In this document: positions 35,321-44,029 of the stretch, piece by piece
How the letters are laid out: each line of letters begins with the position of its first letter
Numbering within the stretch: the stretch's first letter is position 1
Assembly (NCBI RefSeq): GCF_005222695.1
Contig: NZ_STGG01000010.1
Location: 1 to 64,000 of the forward strand
From: Massilia sp. HP4
GTDB taxonomy: Bacteria; Pseudomonadota; Gammaproteobacteria; Burkholderiales; Burkholderiaceae_D
DNA length: 64,000 nt
Reading direction: 5' to 3'
Made by a program: the position numbers and the translations under genes
Notes under the pieces: generated by a model
The model's database searches: none
Told to the model about the DNA's origin: nothing
The model's input: only the letters and a program-made list of their open reading frames with translations

Positions 35321-36160
35321 TCAGCGCTGCATCACGCCGCGCATCCGCAATTCGATATGGCCGAAATCCATCATCTTCCAGCGCCCGCCCCAGGTCAGGC
35401 CCAGCGATTCGGCCACCTGGCCGTACAGCTCATAGCCGCGCATGGCCCAGGGATCTTTCTCCGAAATCACTAGCTTGCCGTCGCGCAAGAAGGCGCAATC
35501 GGCCGCCAACCCATACTGGTGCCAGCTCTGGAAGGCGCGCGCATTGGTGACGTGGCCGCCGGCCGCCGCCAGCTCGTCCTGGCGCGCCGGGCTGCGATAG
35601 CCTTCGAGCAGCGCCATCTCGTAGCCGTGCTGTTCCTTCATGATCTTGAACGCCAGCAGCAGGCGCTGGCTGAAATCGGGATGCAGCAAGCCCCAGTTAC
35701 GGCTGGCATTGACCAGCATCGGCCGCACCAGTTCGACCTCCGCCGTGGTGAATGCGCCGGGCGGCAGCGCCACCGGCGGCACCAGTTGCTCGCCAGCCAA
35801 TAGCGCCGCCACCTGCTCGTCGGGCAAGGCGGCACTGCCCTCGTACACCGGCAGCATCGATGGATTGCTCAGGGCCAGCGCCAGCAGCGACGGGATCAGC
35901 ACCGCCGGCGCGCCGATCGCCAGCAGCACCCGGTGGCGGCGCAGGCCTTGCACCACCCGCTCGCGGAGCGACAACGCCACGCTGTCGCGCATGGCTTCGG
36001 CAGCGCGCGTCCGGGCGTGGCGCCAGGCGCCGGCACGGTCGGCCAGGCCGCGCACGGCATGGACGCCGCGCGACACCAATGCGCGTCCGCTTGGAAAAAG
36101 AACAAGCCAAGCCAGGCCGGATGCAAGACAAACGTACAGAAGGGCGATAAAGATCAGCAT
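35321..36160 (-). CDS. M15-family peptidoglycan peptidase (TagX-like)
   Basis: The 279-residue protein has an N-terminal transmembrane segment (1-22), a second near 78-98, and a C-terminal M15_4-type peptidase domain with SRARQ-like SPARQDELAAAG, SWHQYGLAADCAF (zinc ligands H and D) and FGHIEL (third ligand). TagX of Acinetobacter is an M15_4 L,D-endopeptidase needed to pass T6SS through the cell wall; the position next to tssM fits that role. The match is by domain and context, not full sequence comparison. It is likely in one transcription unit with tssM. Confidence 0.85.
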   Translation of the reverse strand: MLIFIALLYVCLASGLAWLVLFPSGRALVSRGVHAVRGLADRAGAWRHARTRAAEAMRDSVALSLRERVVQGLRRHRVLLAIGAPAVLIPSLLALALSNPSMLPVYEGSAALPDEQVAALLAGEQLVPPVALPPGAFTTAEVELVRPMLVNASRNWGLLHPDFSQRLLLAFKIMKEQHGYEMALLEGYRSPARQDELAAAGGHVTNARAFQSWHQYGLAADCAFLRDGKLVISEKDPWAMRGYELYGQVAESLGLTWGGRWKMMDFGHIELRMRGVMQR

Positions 36161-36219
36161 CGGACTCCCCAGGATTGTTTCTAATCAGAACAGGAGAAGC
36201 CAATCTTAGGAGTAATGTC

Positions 36220-36921
36220 GTGCGTCCATCAGACGAAAATCAAGACAACCGCATGCATGCCCATCTGCGCCCCAACCTGATGTCGTCGTCGCGCCGCGCC
36301 GGCCATGAAGACAGCATACTTGCCAAGCTCGAGCGAGAGCCAGCGCGGCGCAAGGGCGTCGGCAATGGCCCGCGCCTGGCCTGGTATGGGACGGCGGCCA
36401 TGGTCGCGCTGGGATTGACGGCGACCCTGGCCTGGCTGGCGGCCGGCACCGGCCCGGCGCCGCTCGCGATGGCCCGCTCCGATGACGCCCCTCCCGCTGC
36501 GGCCAGCGCCCCGCCGGCGCCGCTCGAGACGGCCCTGATCGTCGACGCAGCGCCGGAAGCTGCCGTGGCGCCGCCGCCGGCGCCGGTTCTCCCGCTGCGG
36601 CTGCTCGAACCGGCTCCGGTGCAAGTCGATCCGGCCAAGGTGACGCCACCCGTGGCAAAGGCGGCCCCGCCGCGGCGTGTGGAACCGCGCGCCGCGCCGC
36701 CGGCACGTGCCCGCGCCCAGGCGGCGCGCCCGGCGCCGCGCCAGGCTACCCGCACGGCGCGCACGGTCAACCCCGCGCGCGCCGGCGAGACGCCTGACGA
36801 TAGCGACGTCGCGCTGATCTCGGCCGTGATCTACCACGCCAACGGCCACGCCGCGCCCGACGACGTCGAAGCGCCCGCCGCCTGCGGCGACGAGTCTTGC
36901 CGCGTGCGTCCTTCTCGCTAG
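36220..36921 (+). CDS. Pro/Ala-rich single-pass membrane protein, unknown function
   Basis: AGGAG at 36208-36212 sits seven bases before the GTG at 36220, which was chosen over an upstream in-frame ATG and the ATG at 36253. The 233-residue product has a short cytoplasmic part, one transmembrane segment (WYGTAAMVALGLTATLAWLA, about residues 55-75), then a long Pro/Ala/Arg-rich extracytoplasmic region resembling a TonB spacer, and a C-terminal segment with two cysteines (CGDESC). No family was recognised. It is divergent from the TagX-like gene. Confidence 0.65.
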   Translation: MRPSDENQDNRMHAHLRPNLMSSSRRAGHEDSILAKLEREPARRKGVGNGPRLAWYGTAAMVALGLTATLAWLAAGTGPAPLAMARSDDAPPAAASAPPAPLETALIVDAAPEAAVAPPPAPVLPLRLLEPAPVQVDPAKVTPPVAKAAPPRRVEPRAAPPARARAQAARPAPRQATRTARTVNPARAGETPDDSDVALISAVIYHANGHAAPDDVEAPAACGDESCRVRPSR

Positions 36922-36996
36922 GACCGTTGTAAAAACGTCCGCGCCTGGATGCGGCGCGGGCAAACTGCCGGGCAACCGGGGCCGGAAAGCGCTATA

Positions 36997-37012
36997 CTGT
37001 ATATAAGCACAG
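36997..37012 (+). promoter_or_regulatory. LexA (SOS) box upstream of the fan1-helicase operon
   Basis: CTGT-N8-ACAG is matched exactly (CTGTATATAAGCACAG), and the flanks extend the palindrome to TACTGTATATAAGCACAGGT. It overlaps a -10-like TATACT (36993-36998) and ends 15 bp before the fan1 ATG, an ideal site for repression by LexA. Confidence 0.85.
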
Positions 37013-37027
37013 GTAGGCGTTTCGGTC

Positions 37028-38683
37028 ATGATCAGGGTGTTGGAAAACGAGTTTTATTATCTGGATAACTTCCAGCGCGTCCTCGATTGGATCGGCGCCC
37101 GCTATGGCGACCTGCTCGACGACGGCGAACGCGCCTTCCTGGCCGCCTTTCCCGCCCTGCCGCACAATGCGCGCGCCCTGTTCGTACGCATGGTCATGCG
37201 CAAGGGCAATCTATTCCGCGCCAGCAAACTGGCGTATGCAGAAATCGGCTGCCCGATCGATGCCGCCGGGCACCTGCTCGGCACCGGCTGGATCGAGGCC
37301 GACCCCAAGCTCACGCTTGACGAATTGTTCGACCTGCTATCCAAGCCCGAACTCGCCGACGCCTTCGGCGCGCAGTTGCAGCGCAAGACCGCGCGCAAGG
37401 AAGAACAGCTCGACGCCCTGCGCGCCGTGTTTCCCGAGGCGCGGCGCTTTTCCGGCTGGCATCCGGCCTGTCCCGATGTCGCCTGGCGCATCCTGGTCAA
37501 GCCGCTGTGCGACCGCCTGCGCCTGGTCTTCTTCGGCAACCTGCACCAGGGATGGACCGATTTCGTGCTGTCCGACCTGGGCCTGTTCCGCTACGAGACC
37601 GTCGATATCTCGCCCGCCTCGCGCGGATTCCGCCGGCGCGCCGACGTCGACCACTACCTGCAGCTGCATGCCTGCCGCGAGCGCTTCGCCGCCGGCGAAG
37701 ACGTCGACGATGTCATGCGCGACCTGCCGCTGCACGCCTTCGACAACGACTGGCTCGAAAGCCGGCGCGAAAAGCTCGTGTTCCACATCGGACAGCACTA
37801 CGAAAAGCTGAAGGACTGGGATGGCGCCTACGCCGCCTATGCGCGCTGCCGTTTTCCCGGCGCGCGGGCGCGCGCGATCCGGGTTCTTGAAAAACACGAG
37901 CGCTTCGACCAGGCCCACGCCCTGCTGACCCTCGCCCAGGCCGAACCCGAGAACGAGGCCGAGCGCCAGCACCTGTCCCGCATCGCGCCACGACTGGCGC
38001 GCCGCCTGGGCCATCCGCGCCTGGCCGCGCGCGGCAAGACGGCGGTCGACCGCATCGAGCTGAGCCTGGCGCCGCCAAACGGCGAGCGCTGGGTCGAGGG
38101 CGCCGTGCGCGGCCACCTCCACCGCGATGAAGCGCCCGTGTTCTACGTCGAGAACGCGCTGGCCAATTCCCTGTTCGGCCTCTTGTGCTGGCGCGCCGTG
38201 TTCGCGGCGATTCCGGGCGCCTTCTTCCACCCCTTCCACCGCGGCCCGGCCGACCTGCACAGCGCCGACTTCCACCAGCGCCGGCAACAGGAATTCACCG
38301 CCTGCCTGGCGGAGCTGGACAGCGGCAGCTACCGCGACACGATCCGCCGCAACTACCGGGAAAAGGCCGGCCTGCAGTCGCCGTTCGTGCACTGGGATGG
38401 CATCACGCCCGATGTCATCGAGCTGGCCCTGGCCTGCATCCCACCCGCCCACCTGCGCAGGTGGTGCGAGCGCATCCTGGCCGACGTCAAGGAAAACCGC
38501 ACCGGCTTTCCCGACCTGATCCAGTTCTGGCCGGGCGAAGGCCGCTACCTGATGATCGAAGTGAAGGGCCCCGGCGACCGCCTGCAGGACAACCAGCTGC
38601 GCTGGATCGACTACTGCGCCGCGCATGGCATGCCGGTATCGGTGTGCTACCTGCAGTGGCTCGAATCCGACATGGCGGCATAA
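37028..38683 (+). CDS. FAN1-like structure-specific nuclease (VRR-NUC domain)
   Basis: FAN1 proteins cut 5' flaps and unhook DNA interstrand cross-links. The 551-residue protein has the long helical N-terminal part of bacterial FAN1 (FYYLDNFQRVLDWIG, LFVRMVMRKGNLFRASKL), a TPR-like middle, and a C-terminal VRR-NUC domain (about 440-551). The PD-(D/E)XK catalytic set is GFPDLIQF, then EVKGPGDRLQDNQ. The size matches P. aeruginosa FAN1. The downstream helicase gene starts 6 bp after its stop. A LexA box precedes it, so DNA damage induction is expected. Confidence 0.92.
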   Translation: MIRVLENEFYYLDNFQRVLDWIGARYGDLLDDGERAFLAAFPALPHNARALFVRMVMRKGNLFRASKLAYAEIGCPIDAAGHLLGTGWIEADPKLTLDELFDLLSKPELADAFGAQLQRKTARKEEQLDALRAVFPEARRFSGWHPACPDVAWRILVKPLCDRLRLVFFGNLHQGWTDFVLSDLGLFRYETVDISPASRGFRRRADVDHYLQLHACRERFAAGEDVDDVMRDLPLHAFDNDWLESRREKLVFHIGQHYEKLKDWDGAYAAYARCRFPGARARAIRVLEKHERFDQAHALLTLAQAEPENEAERQHLSRIAPRLARRLGHPRLAARGKTAVDRIELSLAPPNGERWVEGAVRGHLHRDEAPVFYVENALANSLFGLLCWRAVFAAIPGAFFHPFHRGPADLHSADFHQRRQQEFTACLAELDSGSYRDTIRRNYREKAGLQSPFVHWDGITPDVIELALACIPPAHLRRWCERILADVKENRTGFPDLIQFWPGEGRYLMIEVKGPGDRLQDNQLRWIDYCAAHGMPVSVCYLQWLESDMAA

Positions 38684-38689
38684 GCACAC

Positions 38690-40960
38690 GTGAGCTACAC
38701 CATCGCCGTACGTGCCCTGTGCGAGTTCACCGCCAAGCAGGGTGACCTCGACCTGCGCTTTACTCCCTCTCCCAGCGCCCAGGAAGGCATCGCCGGCCAC
38801 GCCGTGGTGGCCGGCCGCCGCGGCGACGGCTACCGCAGCGAGGTCGCGCTGTCGGGCCAGTGGAACGAGCTGCATGTGCGCGGCCGCGCCGACGGCTACG
38901 ACGCCAATGAAAACCTGATCGAAGAGGTCAAGACCCATCGCGGCCGTGTCGACGCCATTCCCGACAACCACCGCCACCTGCACTGGGCCCAGCTGCGCGT
39001 CTACGGCCACCTGATGTGCCAGGAGCAGGGCATGGACGCGGTCAAGCTGGCGCTGGTCTACTACGACATCGTCAGCGGCGTAGAAACCGTGCTGCGCGAG
39101 ACCCGCGACAGTGCCTGGCTGCGCGCGCACTTCGAGCAGCTGTGCGAACGCTTTTCGCACTGGGCCGCCAGCGAAGCGGCCCACCGCGCGGCGCGCGACG
39201 CCGCCCTTGGCGAATTGCGCTTCCCGCACGCCGACTTTCGTCCCGGCCAGCGCCAGCTCGCCGAGGGCATCTACCGCGCCAACGCCAGCGGACGCTGCCT
39301 GCTGGCCCAGGCCCCGACCGGCATCGGCAAGACCGTGGGCAGCCTGTTCCCGGTGCTCAAGGCCATGCCGCGCGAGAAGCTGGACAAGGTATTCTTCCTG
39401 GCCGCCAAGACGCCGGGCCGGCGCCTGGCGCTCGATGGCGCCGCGACCTTATGCGCGGCCAGCCAGGCGCCGCTGCGGGTGCTGGAACTGACCGCGCGCG
39501 ACAAGGCCTGCGAGCATCCCGACAAGGAGTGCCATGGCGAATCCTGTCCGCTGGCGCGCGGCTTCTACGACCGCCTGCCGGCCGCGCGCGTGGCCGCGGC
39601 CGCGGTGCCGGTGCTGGACCGCGACGCGCTGCGCGAAGTCGCGCTGGCACATGAGGTCTGCCCCTACTACCTGGGCACCGAGATGGCACGCTGGGCCGAC
39701 ATGATCGTCGGCGACTACAATTATTATTTCGACGGCAGCGCCATGCTGTACGCGCTCGCGCTGAACAACGGCTGGAAGACCAGCGTACTGGTCGACGAGG
39801 CCCACAACCTGGTCGGCCGCGCGCGCTCGATGTACAGCACCGAACTCGATCGCGAACAGCTGCGCCTGGCGCGCGCCGCTGCGCCGCCGGCCATCAAGAA
39901 GGCATTGGAGCGCGTCGGCCGCGCCTGGACCGCGGTCGACAAGACGGCGCCGGCGCCGTACCAGCTATTGGAAAAGATCCCGTCCAGGCTGGTCGACACG
40001 CTGCAGGAAGCAGGTAGCGCCATCAACGAACACCTGGCCGCCTTCCCCGGCCCGCTCGAGCCCGACCTGCAGCGCTTTTACTTTGGCGCGATGCAGTTCG
40101 TGCGCCTGGCAGAATCGTTCGGGCCGCACTCGCTGTGCGACCTCCAGCGCGACGCCGACCGCCCCACCCTGCGCGATTCGACCATCTGCATCCGCAATGT
40201 GGTGCCGGGGCCCTTCCTCGGCCCGCGCTTTGCGGCCACGCATTCGAGCACCCTGTTCTCGGCCACGCTCGGTCCCTGGCATTACTGCCTCGATACGCTC
40301 GGCATGCCGGAAGACACGGCCTGGATCGAGGTCGAGTCGCCGTTTCGCGCCAGCCAGCTCGAGGTCCATGTCGCGCATGGGATTTCGACCCGCTACCAGC
40401 GGCGCGCCGCCTCGGTGCAGCCGATCGCCGAACTGATCGCGCGCCAGTACCGCGAACGGCCCGGCAACTACCTGGCCTTCTTCAGCAGCTTCGATTATCT
40501 CGACCAGGTGGCGCAGGCGCTGGCGCGGCTGGACCCGGGCATTCCGGCCTGGCGCCAGGAACGGCGCATGAGCGAGCACGAACGGCAAGGCTTCATCGAC
40601 CGCTTCGCCATTGGCGGCGCGGGCGTCGGCTTCGCCGTGCTGGGCGGCGCCTTCGGCGAAGGCGTCGACCTGCCGGGCGAGCGCCTGATCGGCGCCTTCG
40701 TGGCCACCCTCGGCCTGCCCCAGGTCAATCCCGTCAACGAGCAGTTGCGCGAGCGGATGCAGGACTTGTTCGGCGCAGGCTACGACTACACCTATCTGTA
40801 TCCGGGCATCCAAAAGGTGGTGCAGGCGGCCGGCCGCGTGATCCGCACCGAGCAGGATCGCGGCGTGGTGTGGCTGATCGACGACCGCTTCGCCCAGCCT
40901 GGCATCCGGGCCCTGATGCCAGCCTGGTGGGAACTCGAATCGCGGCAAAATTCACGTTAA
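38690..40960 (+). CDS. RecB/Cas4-like nuclease fused to XPD/DinG-type helicase
   Basis: A 756-residue helicase with an N-terminal nuclease-like domain. The first 170 or so residues carry RecB/Cas4 motifs: H37 in GHAVV, D68 in GRADGYD, ExK at 79-81 (EVK) and Q101-x3-Y105. The helicase has Walker A APTGIGKT (208-215), four cysteines for an Fe-S cluster (C274, C281, C286, C324), the DEAH box (369-372) and a C-terminal QAAGRVIR motif. The start is a GTG at 38690. It is co-transcribed with the FAN1 gene and probably opens DNA for, or with, that nuclease. Activity of the N-terminal domain is inferred from motifs. Confidence 0.9.
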   Translation: MSYTIAVRALCEFTAKQGDLDLRFTPSPSAQEGIAGHAVVAGRRGDGYRSEVALSGQWNELHVRGRADGYDANENLIEEVKTHRGRVDAIPDNHRHLHWAQLRVYGHLMCQEQGMDAVKLALVYYDIVSGVETVLRETRDSAWLRAHFEQLCERFSHWAASEAAHRAARDAALGELRFPHADFRPGQRQLAEGIYRANASGRCLLAQAPTGIGKTVGSLFPVLKAMPREKLDKVFFLAAKTPGRRLALDGAATLCAASQAPLRVLELTARDKACEHPDKECHGESCPLARGFYDRLPAARVAAAAVPVLDRDALREVALAHEVCPYYLGTEMARWADMIVGDYNYYFDGSAMLYALALNNGWKTSVLVDEAHNLVGRARSMYSTELDREQLRLARAAAPPAIKKALERVGRAWTAVDKTAPAPYQLLEKIPSRLVDTLQEAGSAINEHLAAFPGPLEPDLQRFYFGAMQFVRLAESFGPHSLCDLQRDADRPTLRDSTICIRNVVPGPFLGPRFAATHSSTLFSATLGPWHYCLDTLGMPEDTAWIEVESPFRASQLEVHVAHGISTRYQRRAASVQPIAELIARQYRERPGNYLAFFSSFDYLDQVAQALARLDPGIPAWRQERRMSEHERQGFIDRFAIGGAGVGFAVLGGAFGEGVDLPGERLIGAFVATLGLPQVNPVNEQLRERMQDLFGAGYDYTYLYPGIQKVVQAAGRVIRTEQDRGVVWLIDDRFAQPGIRALMPAWWELESRQNSR

Positions 40961-41680
40961 GAGTTCGCGCACCTTCTGGTAACCGCTGCGGCTGATGGGA
41001 AGCTTCGCTCCGCCCTTGAGCACCGCGCAATGATTATCCTTGCTGACCGGCTCGATGCGCTCGACCGCGCCGACATTGACGATATACGAGCGGTGGATGC
41101 GCACGAACACGGCGCCATCGAGCTGCGCTTCGAGTTCCGACAGGCGCTGGTGCTTCAGGTAGGCCTTGCCGCCGGCGCAGACCTGCACATAGTCGTCCTG
41201 GGCCTCGATATAATCGATGCTGCCAACGGCGACCACGTGCACGCGGGCGCCGTCGCGGATCAGGATGCGCTCGAGCGGCTGCTGGCGCGCCTGCGCCTCC
41301 TTTACCACCGCCTCGATCCGGGCCGGCTGCGGCGCGCGCAGGCGCACCTGGGCTAGCGCCTCGGCCAGGCGCTCGCGCGAAAACGGCTTGAGCAGGTAGT
41401 CGACCGCATGCACCTCGAAGGCGCGCAGCGCGAACTGGTCATAGGCGGTGGCGAAGACATAGTGCGGCTTGCTGCCGGCCAGCTCCACTACCTCGAAGCC
41501 GTCCAGCTTGGGCATCTGGATGTCCAGCAAGACCAGATCCGGTGCATGTTCGGCGATCGCCTTCACCGCCTCGAAACCGTTGGCGCACTCGCCCACGATC
41601 TCGACATCCGGGTGCGCCGCCAGGTATTCGCGCAGCAGCGCGCGCGCCAGGTGTTCGTCGTCCACGATCAGGGTTCGCAT
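40952..41680 (-). CDS. LytTR-type response regulator
   Basis: The 242-residue protein has a receiver domain with D8/D9-type acidic pair (VDDEH), phosphorylatable Asp in LLDIQMPKLDG (near residue 54), and K in YLLKPFSR. A C-terminal LytTR DNA-binding domain follows (VHVVAVGSIDYIEAQDDYVQV, VRIHRSYIVNV). It lies 3 bp downstream of the kinase gene. Its last 9 bp overlap the end of the convergent helicase gene. Confidence 0.93.
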   Translation of the reverse strand: MRTLIVDDEHLARALLREYLAAHPDVEIVGECANGFEAVKAIAEHAPDLVLLDIQMPKLDGFEVVELAGSKPHYVFATAYDQFALRAFEVHAVDYLLKPFSRERLAEALAQVRLRAPQPARIEAVVKEAQARQQPLERILIRDGARVHVVAVGSIDYIEAQDDYVQVCAGGKAYLKHQRLSELEAQLDGAVFVRIHRSYIVNVGAVERIEPVSKDNHCAVLKGGAKLPISRSGYQKVRELLT

Positions 41681-41683
41681 CCC

Positions 41684-42754
41684 TTACTCTCCTGTATCCG
41701 CGGGCAGCACCAGGTCCACCCGAAAGGTATTGTCAACGCGTGTCGCATGCACGCTCGCTTCGATCCCGTATGCCGCCAGCAGGCGCTCGCGCACATTGGC
41801 CAGGCCGATGCCGCCCCCCACCTTCGTCGTCGCTTCCGGATCGACGTCGTTTTCCACCCGCAGCCTGAGCTGCGAACCGGCGCGCTCGGCCCGCACCCGC
41901 ACCACGCCGCCTTCGAGCAGTTGGCCGATGCCGTGCTTGACCGCGTTCTCGACCAGCGGCTGCAGGATCATCGGCGGCAACAGGCAGGCCTCTGCATCCG
42001 CGCTCACCTGGCGCTCGAAACCCAGGCGCGGGCCGAAGCGCACCCGTTCGATCGCCAGGAAGCGCTCGACCAGTTCCACCTCGGCCCCCAGCGTCACCTT
42101 GCGGTGCGCTTCCAGCCCCAGCGTATGGCGAAAGAAGCCCGCCAGCTGCAAGGTCATGTCGCGCGCCGCGCCGGCATCGATCGCGGTCAGGGCGCTGATC
42201 GAGTTGAGGCTGTTGAACAGGAAGTGCGGATCGATCTGGGTGCGCAGCATGCGCAGCTCGGCGTCCTGGGCCAGGAGCTTCAGTTCGAGCTCGCGCCGCT
42301 CGAGGCCGCGCGCACGCTCGAACTCCAGCGCCAGGTAGTGGCCGCAGGCCGTCATCCCGTACAGCAGCACGCCGACGCCGAACATCACCGCCGTCAACGC
42401 CCGTGACATGACGACGCCCTGCCCCTGGCTTTGCGGCGCCAGCCACTGCCACCACGCCGCCCAGCCGGACGCCGCCGCGCACCACAGCAGGGCCGCAAAC
42501 ACGGCGGTGAGGAAGAACACCCCCAGCACCGCCGGCATGGGCTTTCTCCCCAGCGGATAGGCGCGGCACAGGTAATACGCCGAGAAGCCGCACACGGCGG
42601 CGTAGACCAGCACCAGCGGCAGCGCGAACAGCAGGCTGGCCGCCAGGCCGGCGCCGCTGGTCGCATCCAGCAGGCCGGCCAGCATCAGCCCCAGCATCAG
42701 CCAGGCCGCGAGGTATAGCGCGGCGCTGCGCCGCGCCCAGAAGCCGCCGCCCAT
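41684..42754 (-). CDS. LytS-type sensor histidine kinase
   Basis: A 356-residue membrane kinase with four or five N-terminal transmembrane segments (about 10-150) and a His_kinase domain whose phosphoacceptor is in RTQIDPHFLFNSLN, followed by an HATPase domain (LQPLVENAVKHGIG, GGIGLANVRERL). No periplasmic sensor domain is visible, so the signal is probably sensed in the membrane or through the LiaF-like protein encoded just upstream, with which it shares a TGATG overlap. Confidence 0.93.
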   Translation of the reverse strand: MGGGFWARRSAALYLAAWLMLGLMLAGLLDATSGAGLAASLLFALPLVLVYAAVCGFSAYYLCRAYPLGRKPMPAVLGVFFLTAVFAALLWCAAASGWAAWWQWLAPQSQGQGVVMSRALTAVMFGVGVLLYGMTACGHYLALEFERARGLERRELELKLLAQDAELRMLRTQIDPHFLFNSLNSISALTAIDAGAARDMTLQLAGFFRHTLGLEAHRKVTLGAEVELVERFLAIERVRFGPRLGFERQVSADAEACLLPPMILQPLVENAVKHGIGQLLEGGVVRVRAERAGSQLRLRVENDVDPEATTKVGGGIGLANVRERLLAAYGIEASVHATRVDNTFRVDLVLPADTGE

Positions 42755-43470
42755 CAGTTGCGGATTTCCACGCCACCCATGATCGCGTAGCCGCGGATGA
42801 CCAGGCGCTTGCTGCTATCTGGCGGCGCGATGGTCTTCTCTTCGAAGCCGCCCAGGATCGGCGTGCCCTGCAGGACGACGTCCCAGTCGGGCGGACACTT
42901 GATGGTGACGCCGCCCCAGAAGGCGAACACATTGATCACCGCCTCGCCCCGGATCGAGGCGCCGCGCATATCGAGTTCGCAGCCGCCCATCACCGCCGTG
43001 ATCTCGCCGCCGCGGAAATCCTGGGTGGTGACGCGGCGCTCGTAGGCGCCCAGGATGGCGGTGACGTCCACTACCTCGCCGGCGCCGACGGCGACGCCGT
43101 CGGCCATCGCCACGCCATGCTCGACCGCGCGCTTGCTGCGCACCGCCTTCGCCACCAAAAAGCCGCCCAGGCCGATCAGGACCAGCGGCCAGATGGTACG
43201 CCAGCTGAAGTCGATGATGTCCATCCGGTCCAGCATCAACAGGATGCCGATGCCGACCAGGCCGCCCCCCAGCAGGGTGCCGCCCTGGGTCCGGGTATCG
43301 CACAGCTTGACGGTGCCGACGATGACGAACAACATCGGCCAGAACGAGAAGGCGCGGTGCATGTCGACGAAGCCCAGGTTATCGAGCAGGAACAGGAGGC
43401 CCATCGCGATCACGAGCAGGCCGAGCACCACCTGGCTGGTCGCGCTTTTCGGATGCGGATCATTTTTCAT
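42754..43470 (-). CDS. LiaF-like membrane protein (DUF5668 plus LiaF C-terminal domain)
   Basis: A 238-residue protein with four short transmembrane hairpins (about 13-105) of the DUF5668/LiaI-LiaF type and a C-terminal soluble beta-helical domain (about 130-238) resembling the C-terminal domain of LiaF (ITAVMGGCELDMRGASI, NVFAFWGGVTIKCP). In Firmicutes LiaF inhibits the LiaS kinase until the envelope is stressed. Here it overlaps the kinase gene by one base, suggesting a similar sensor-partner role with a LytS-type kinase. Confidence 0.85.
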   Translation of the reverse strand: MKNDPHPKSATSQVVLGLLVIAMGLLFLLDNLGFVDMHRAFSFWPMLFVIVGTVKLCDTRTQGGTLLGGGLVGIGILLMLDRMDIIDFSWRTIWPLVLIGLGGFLVAKAVRSKRAVEHGVAMADGVAVGAGEVVDVTAILGAYERRVTTQDFRGGEITAVMGGCELDMRGASIRGEAVINVFAFWGGVTIKCPPDWDVVLQGTPILGGFEEKTIAPPDSSKRLVIRGYAIMGGVEIRN

Positions 43471-43837
43471 GGCGGTTCTCCTGGCGGTTGTTGGCGAAGC
43501 GGCGTGCGATGAAGGGATCGAGCACCAGCTTGACGCCCCACATCAGGATGAACAGCGGCCAGCTGTTGCGGAAAGTGAGGCCGAAGGCATTCTCGAACAC
43601 GGCAAACAGCCACAGGCCGGTGAACACGGTCCACAAGCCGTTGCCGAATTCCTTCGGGCTCGGGTAGCCGATGGTCTGGTTGATGCCGACCACGACCAGC
43701 AGCAACGGCGCGTAATGCCAGTAGTCCTGGGCATCGATGTAGTACAGGCGATCGAGCAGCACGATGGCGCCAATGACGATCAGGAGCAGGCCCCAGACCA
43801 CCTGCTTGCGCCAGCGATAGGCATCTTCGGTATTCAT
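43460..43837 (-). CDS. LiaI/DUF5668-type small membrane protein
   Basis: A 125-residue protein with four hydrophobic segments in two hairpins (about 12-28, 42-54, 66-82, 92-106), similar to the membrane half of the LiaF-like protein that follows, and an Arg/Asn-rich tail. Its 3' end overlaps the next gene by 11 bp. It is the first gene of the four-gene unit ending with the LytTR regulator. GGAG precedes the ATG. Confidence 0.82.
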   Translation of the reverse strand: MNTEDAYRWRKQVVWGLLLIVIGAIVLLDRLYYIDAQDYWHYAPLLLVVVGINQTIGYPSPKEFGNGLWTVFTGLWLFAVFENAFGLTFRNSWPLFILMWGVKLVLDPFIARRFANNRQENRHEK

Positions 43838-43852
43838 TTTTCTTGGCTCCGG

Positions 43853-43881
43853 TTGTTATCGAACTGGATACACGATAACAA
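43853..43881. promoter_or_regulatory. Perfect inverted repeat upstream of the LiaI/LiaF/LytSR operon
   Basis: TTGTTATCG (43853-43861) and CGATAACAA (43873-43881) pair perfectly with an 11-bp centre, just upstream of the ribosome-binding site of the first gene. On the minus strand a TTGCCA/TATCCA pair lies across it. It could be an operator or an mRNA hairpin. Confidence 0.6.
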
Positions 43882-43983
43882 GGGCGATGGCAACCGCGAT
43901 AGCGGTATTCGGTGAACGGCGGGTAGAGGGCGGCGAATGGCGAACGATTCGGCGGGCGGCGTTCGCGCGCGGCGAATGGACGT

Positions 43984-44009
43984 AAAAAAGCCCGCCTCGC
44001 AGGCGGGCC
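43984..44009 (-). terminator. Rho-independent terminator after the 58-aa basic protein gene
   Basis: On the minus strand GCCCGCCT and AGGCGGGC enclose a 3-nt loop and are followed by TTTTTT. The structure lies about 20 bp after the stop of the small gene. Confidence 0.9.
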
Positions 44010-44029
44010 GTGTACAGCGTGGGGGTGGT

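Noticed and set aside
19347-36160. The contractile-tail genes as a prophage or tailocin
   Set aside because: TssJ, TssL, TssM, TssK, ClpV and Hcp identify a type VI secretion locus. There are no capsid, terminase, holin or tail-fibre genes.
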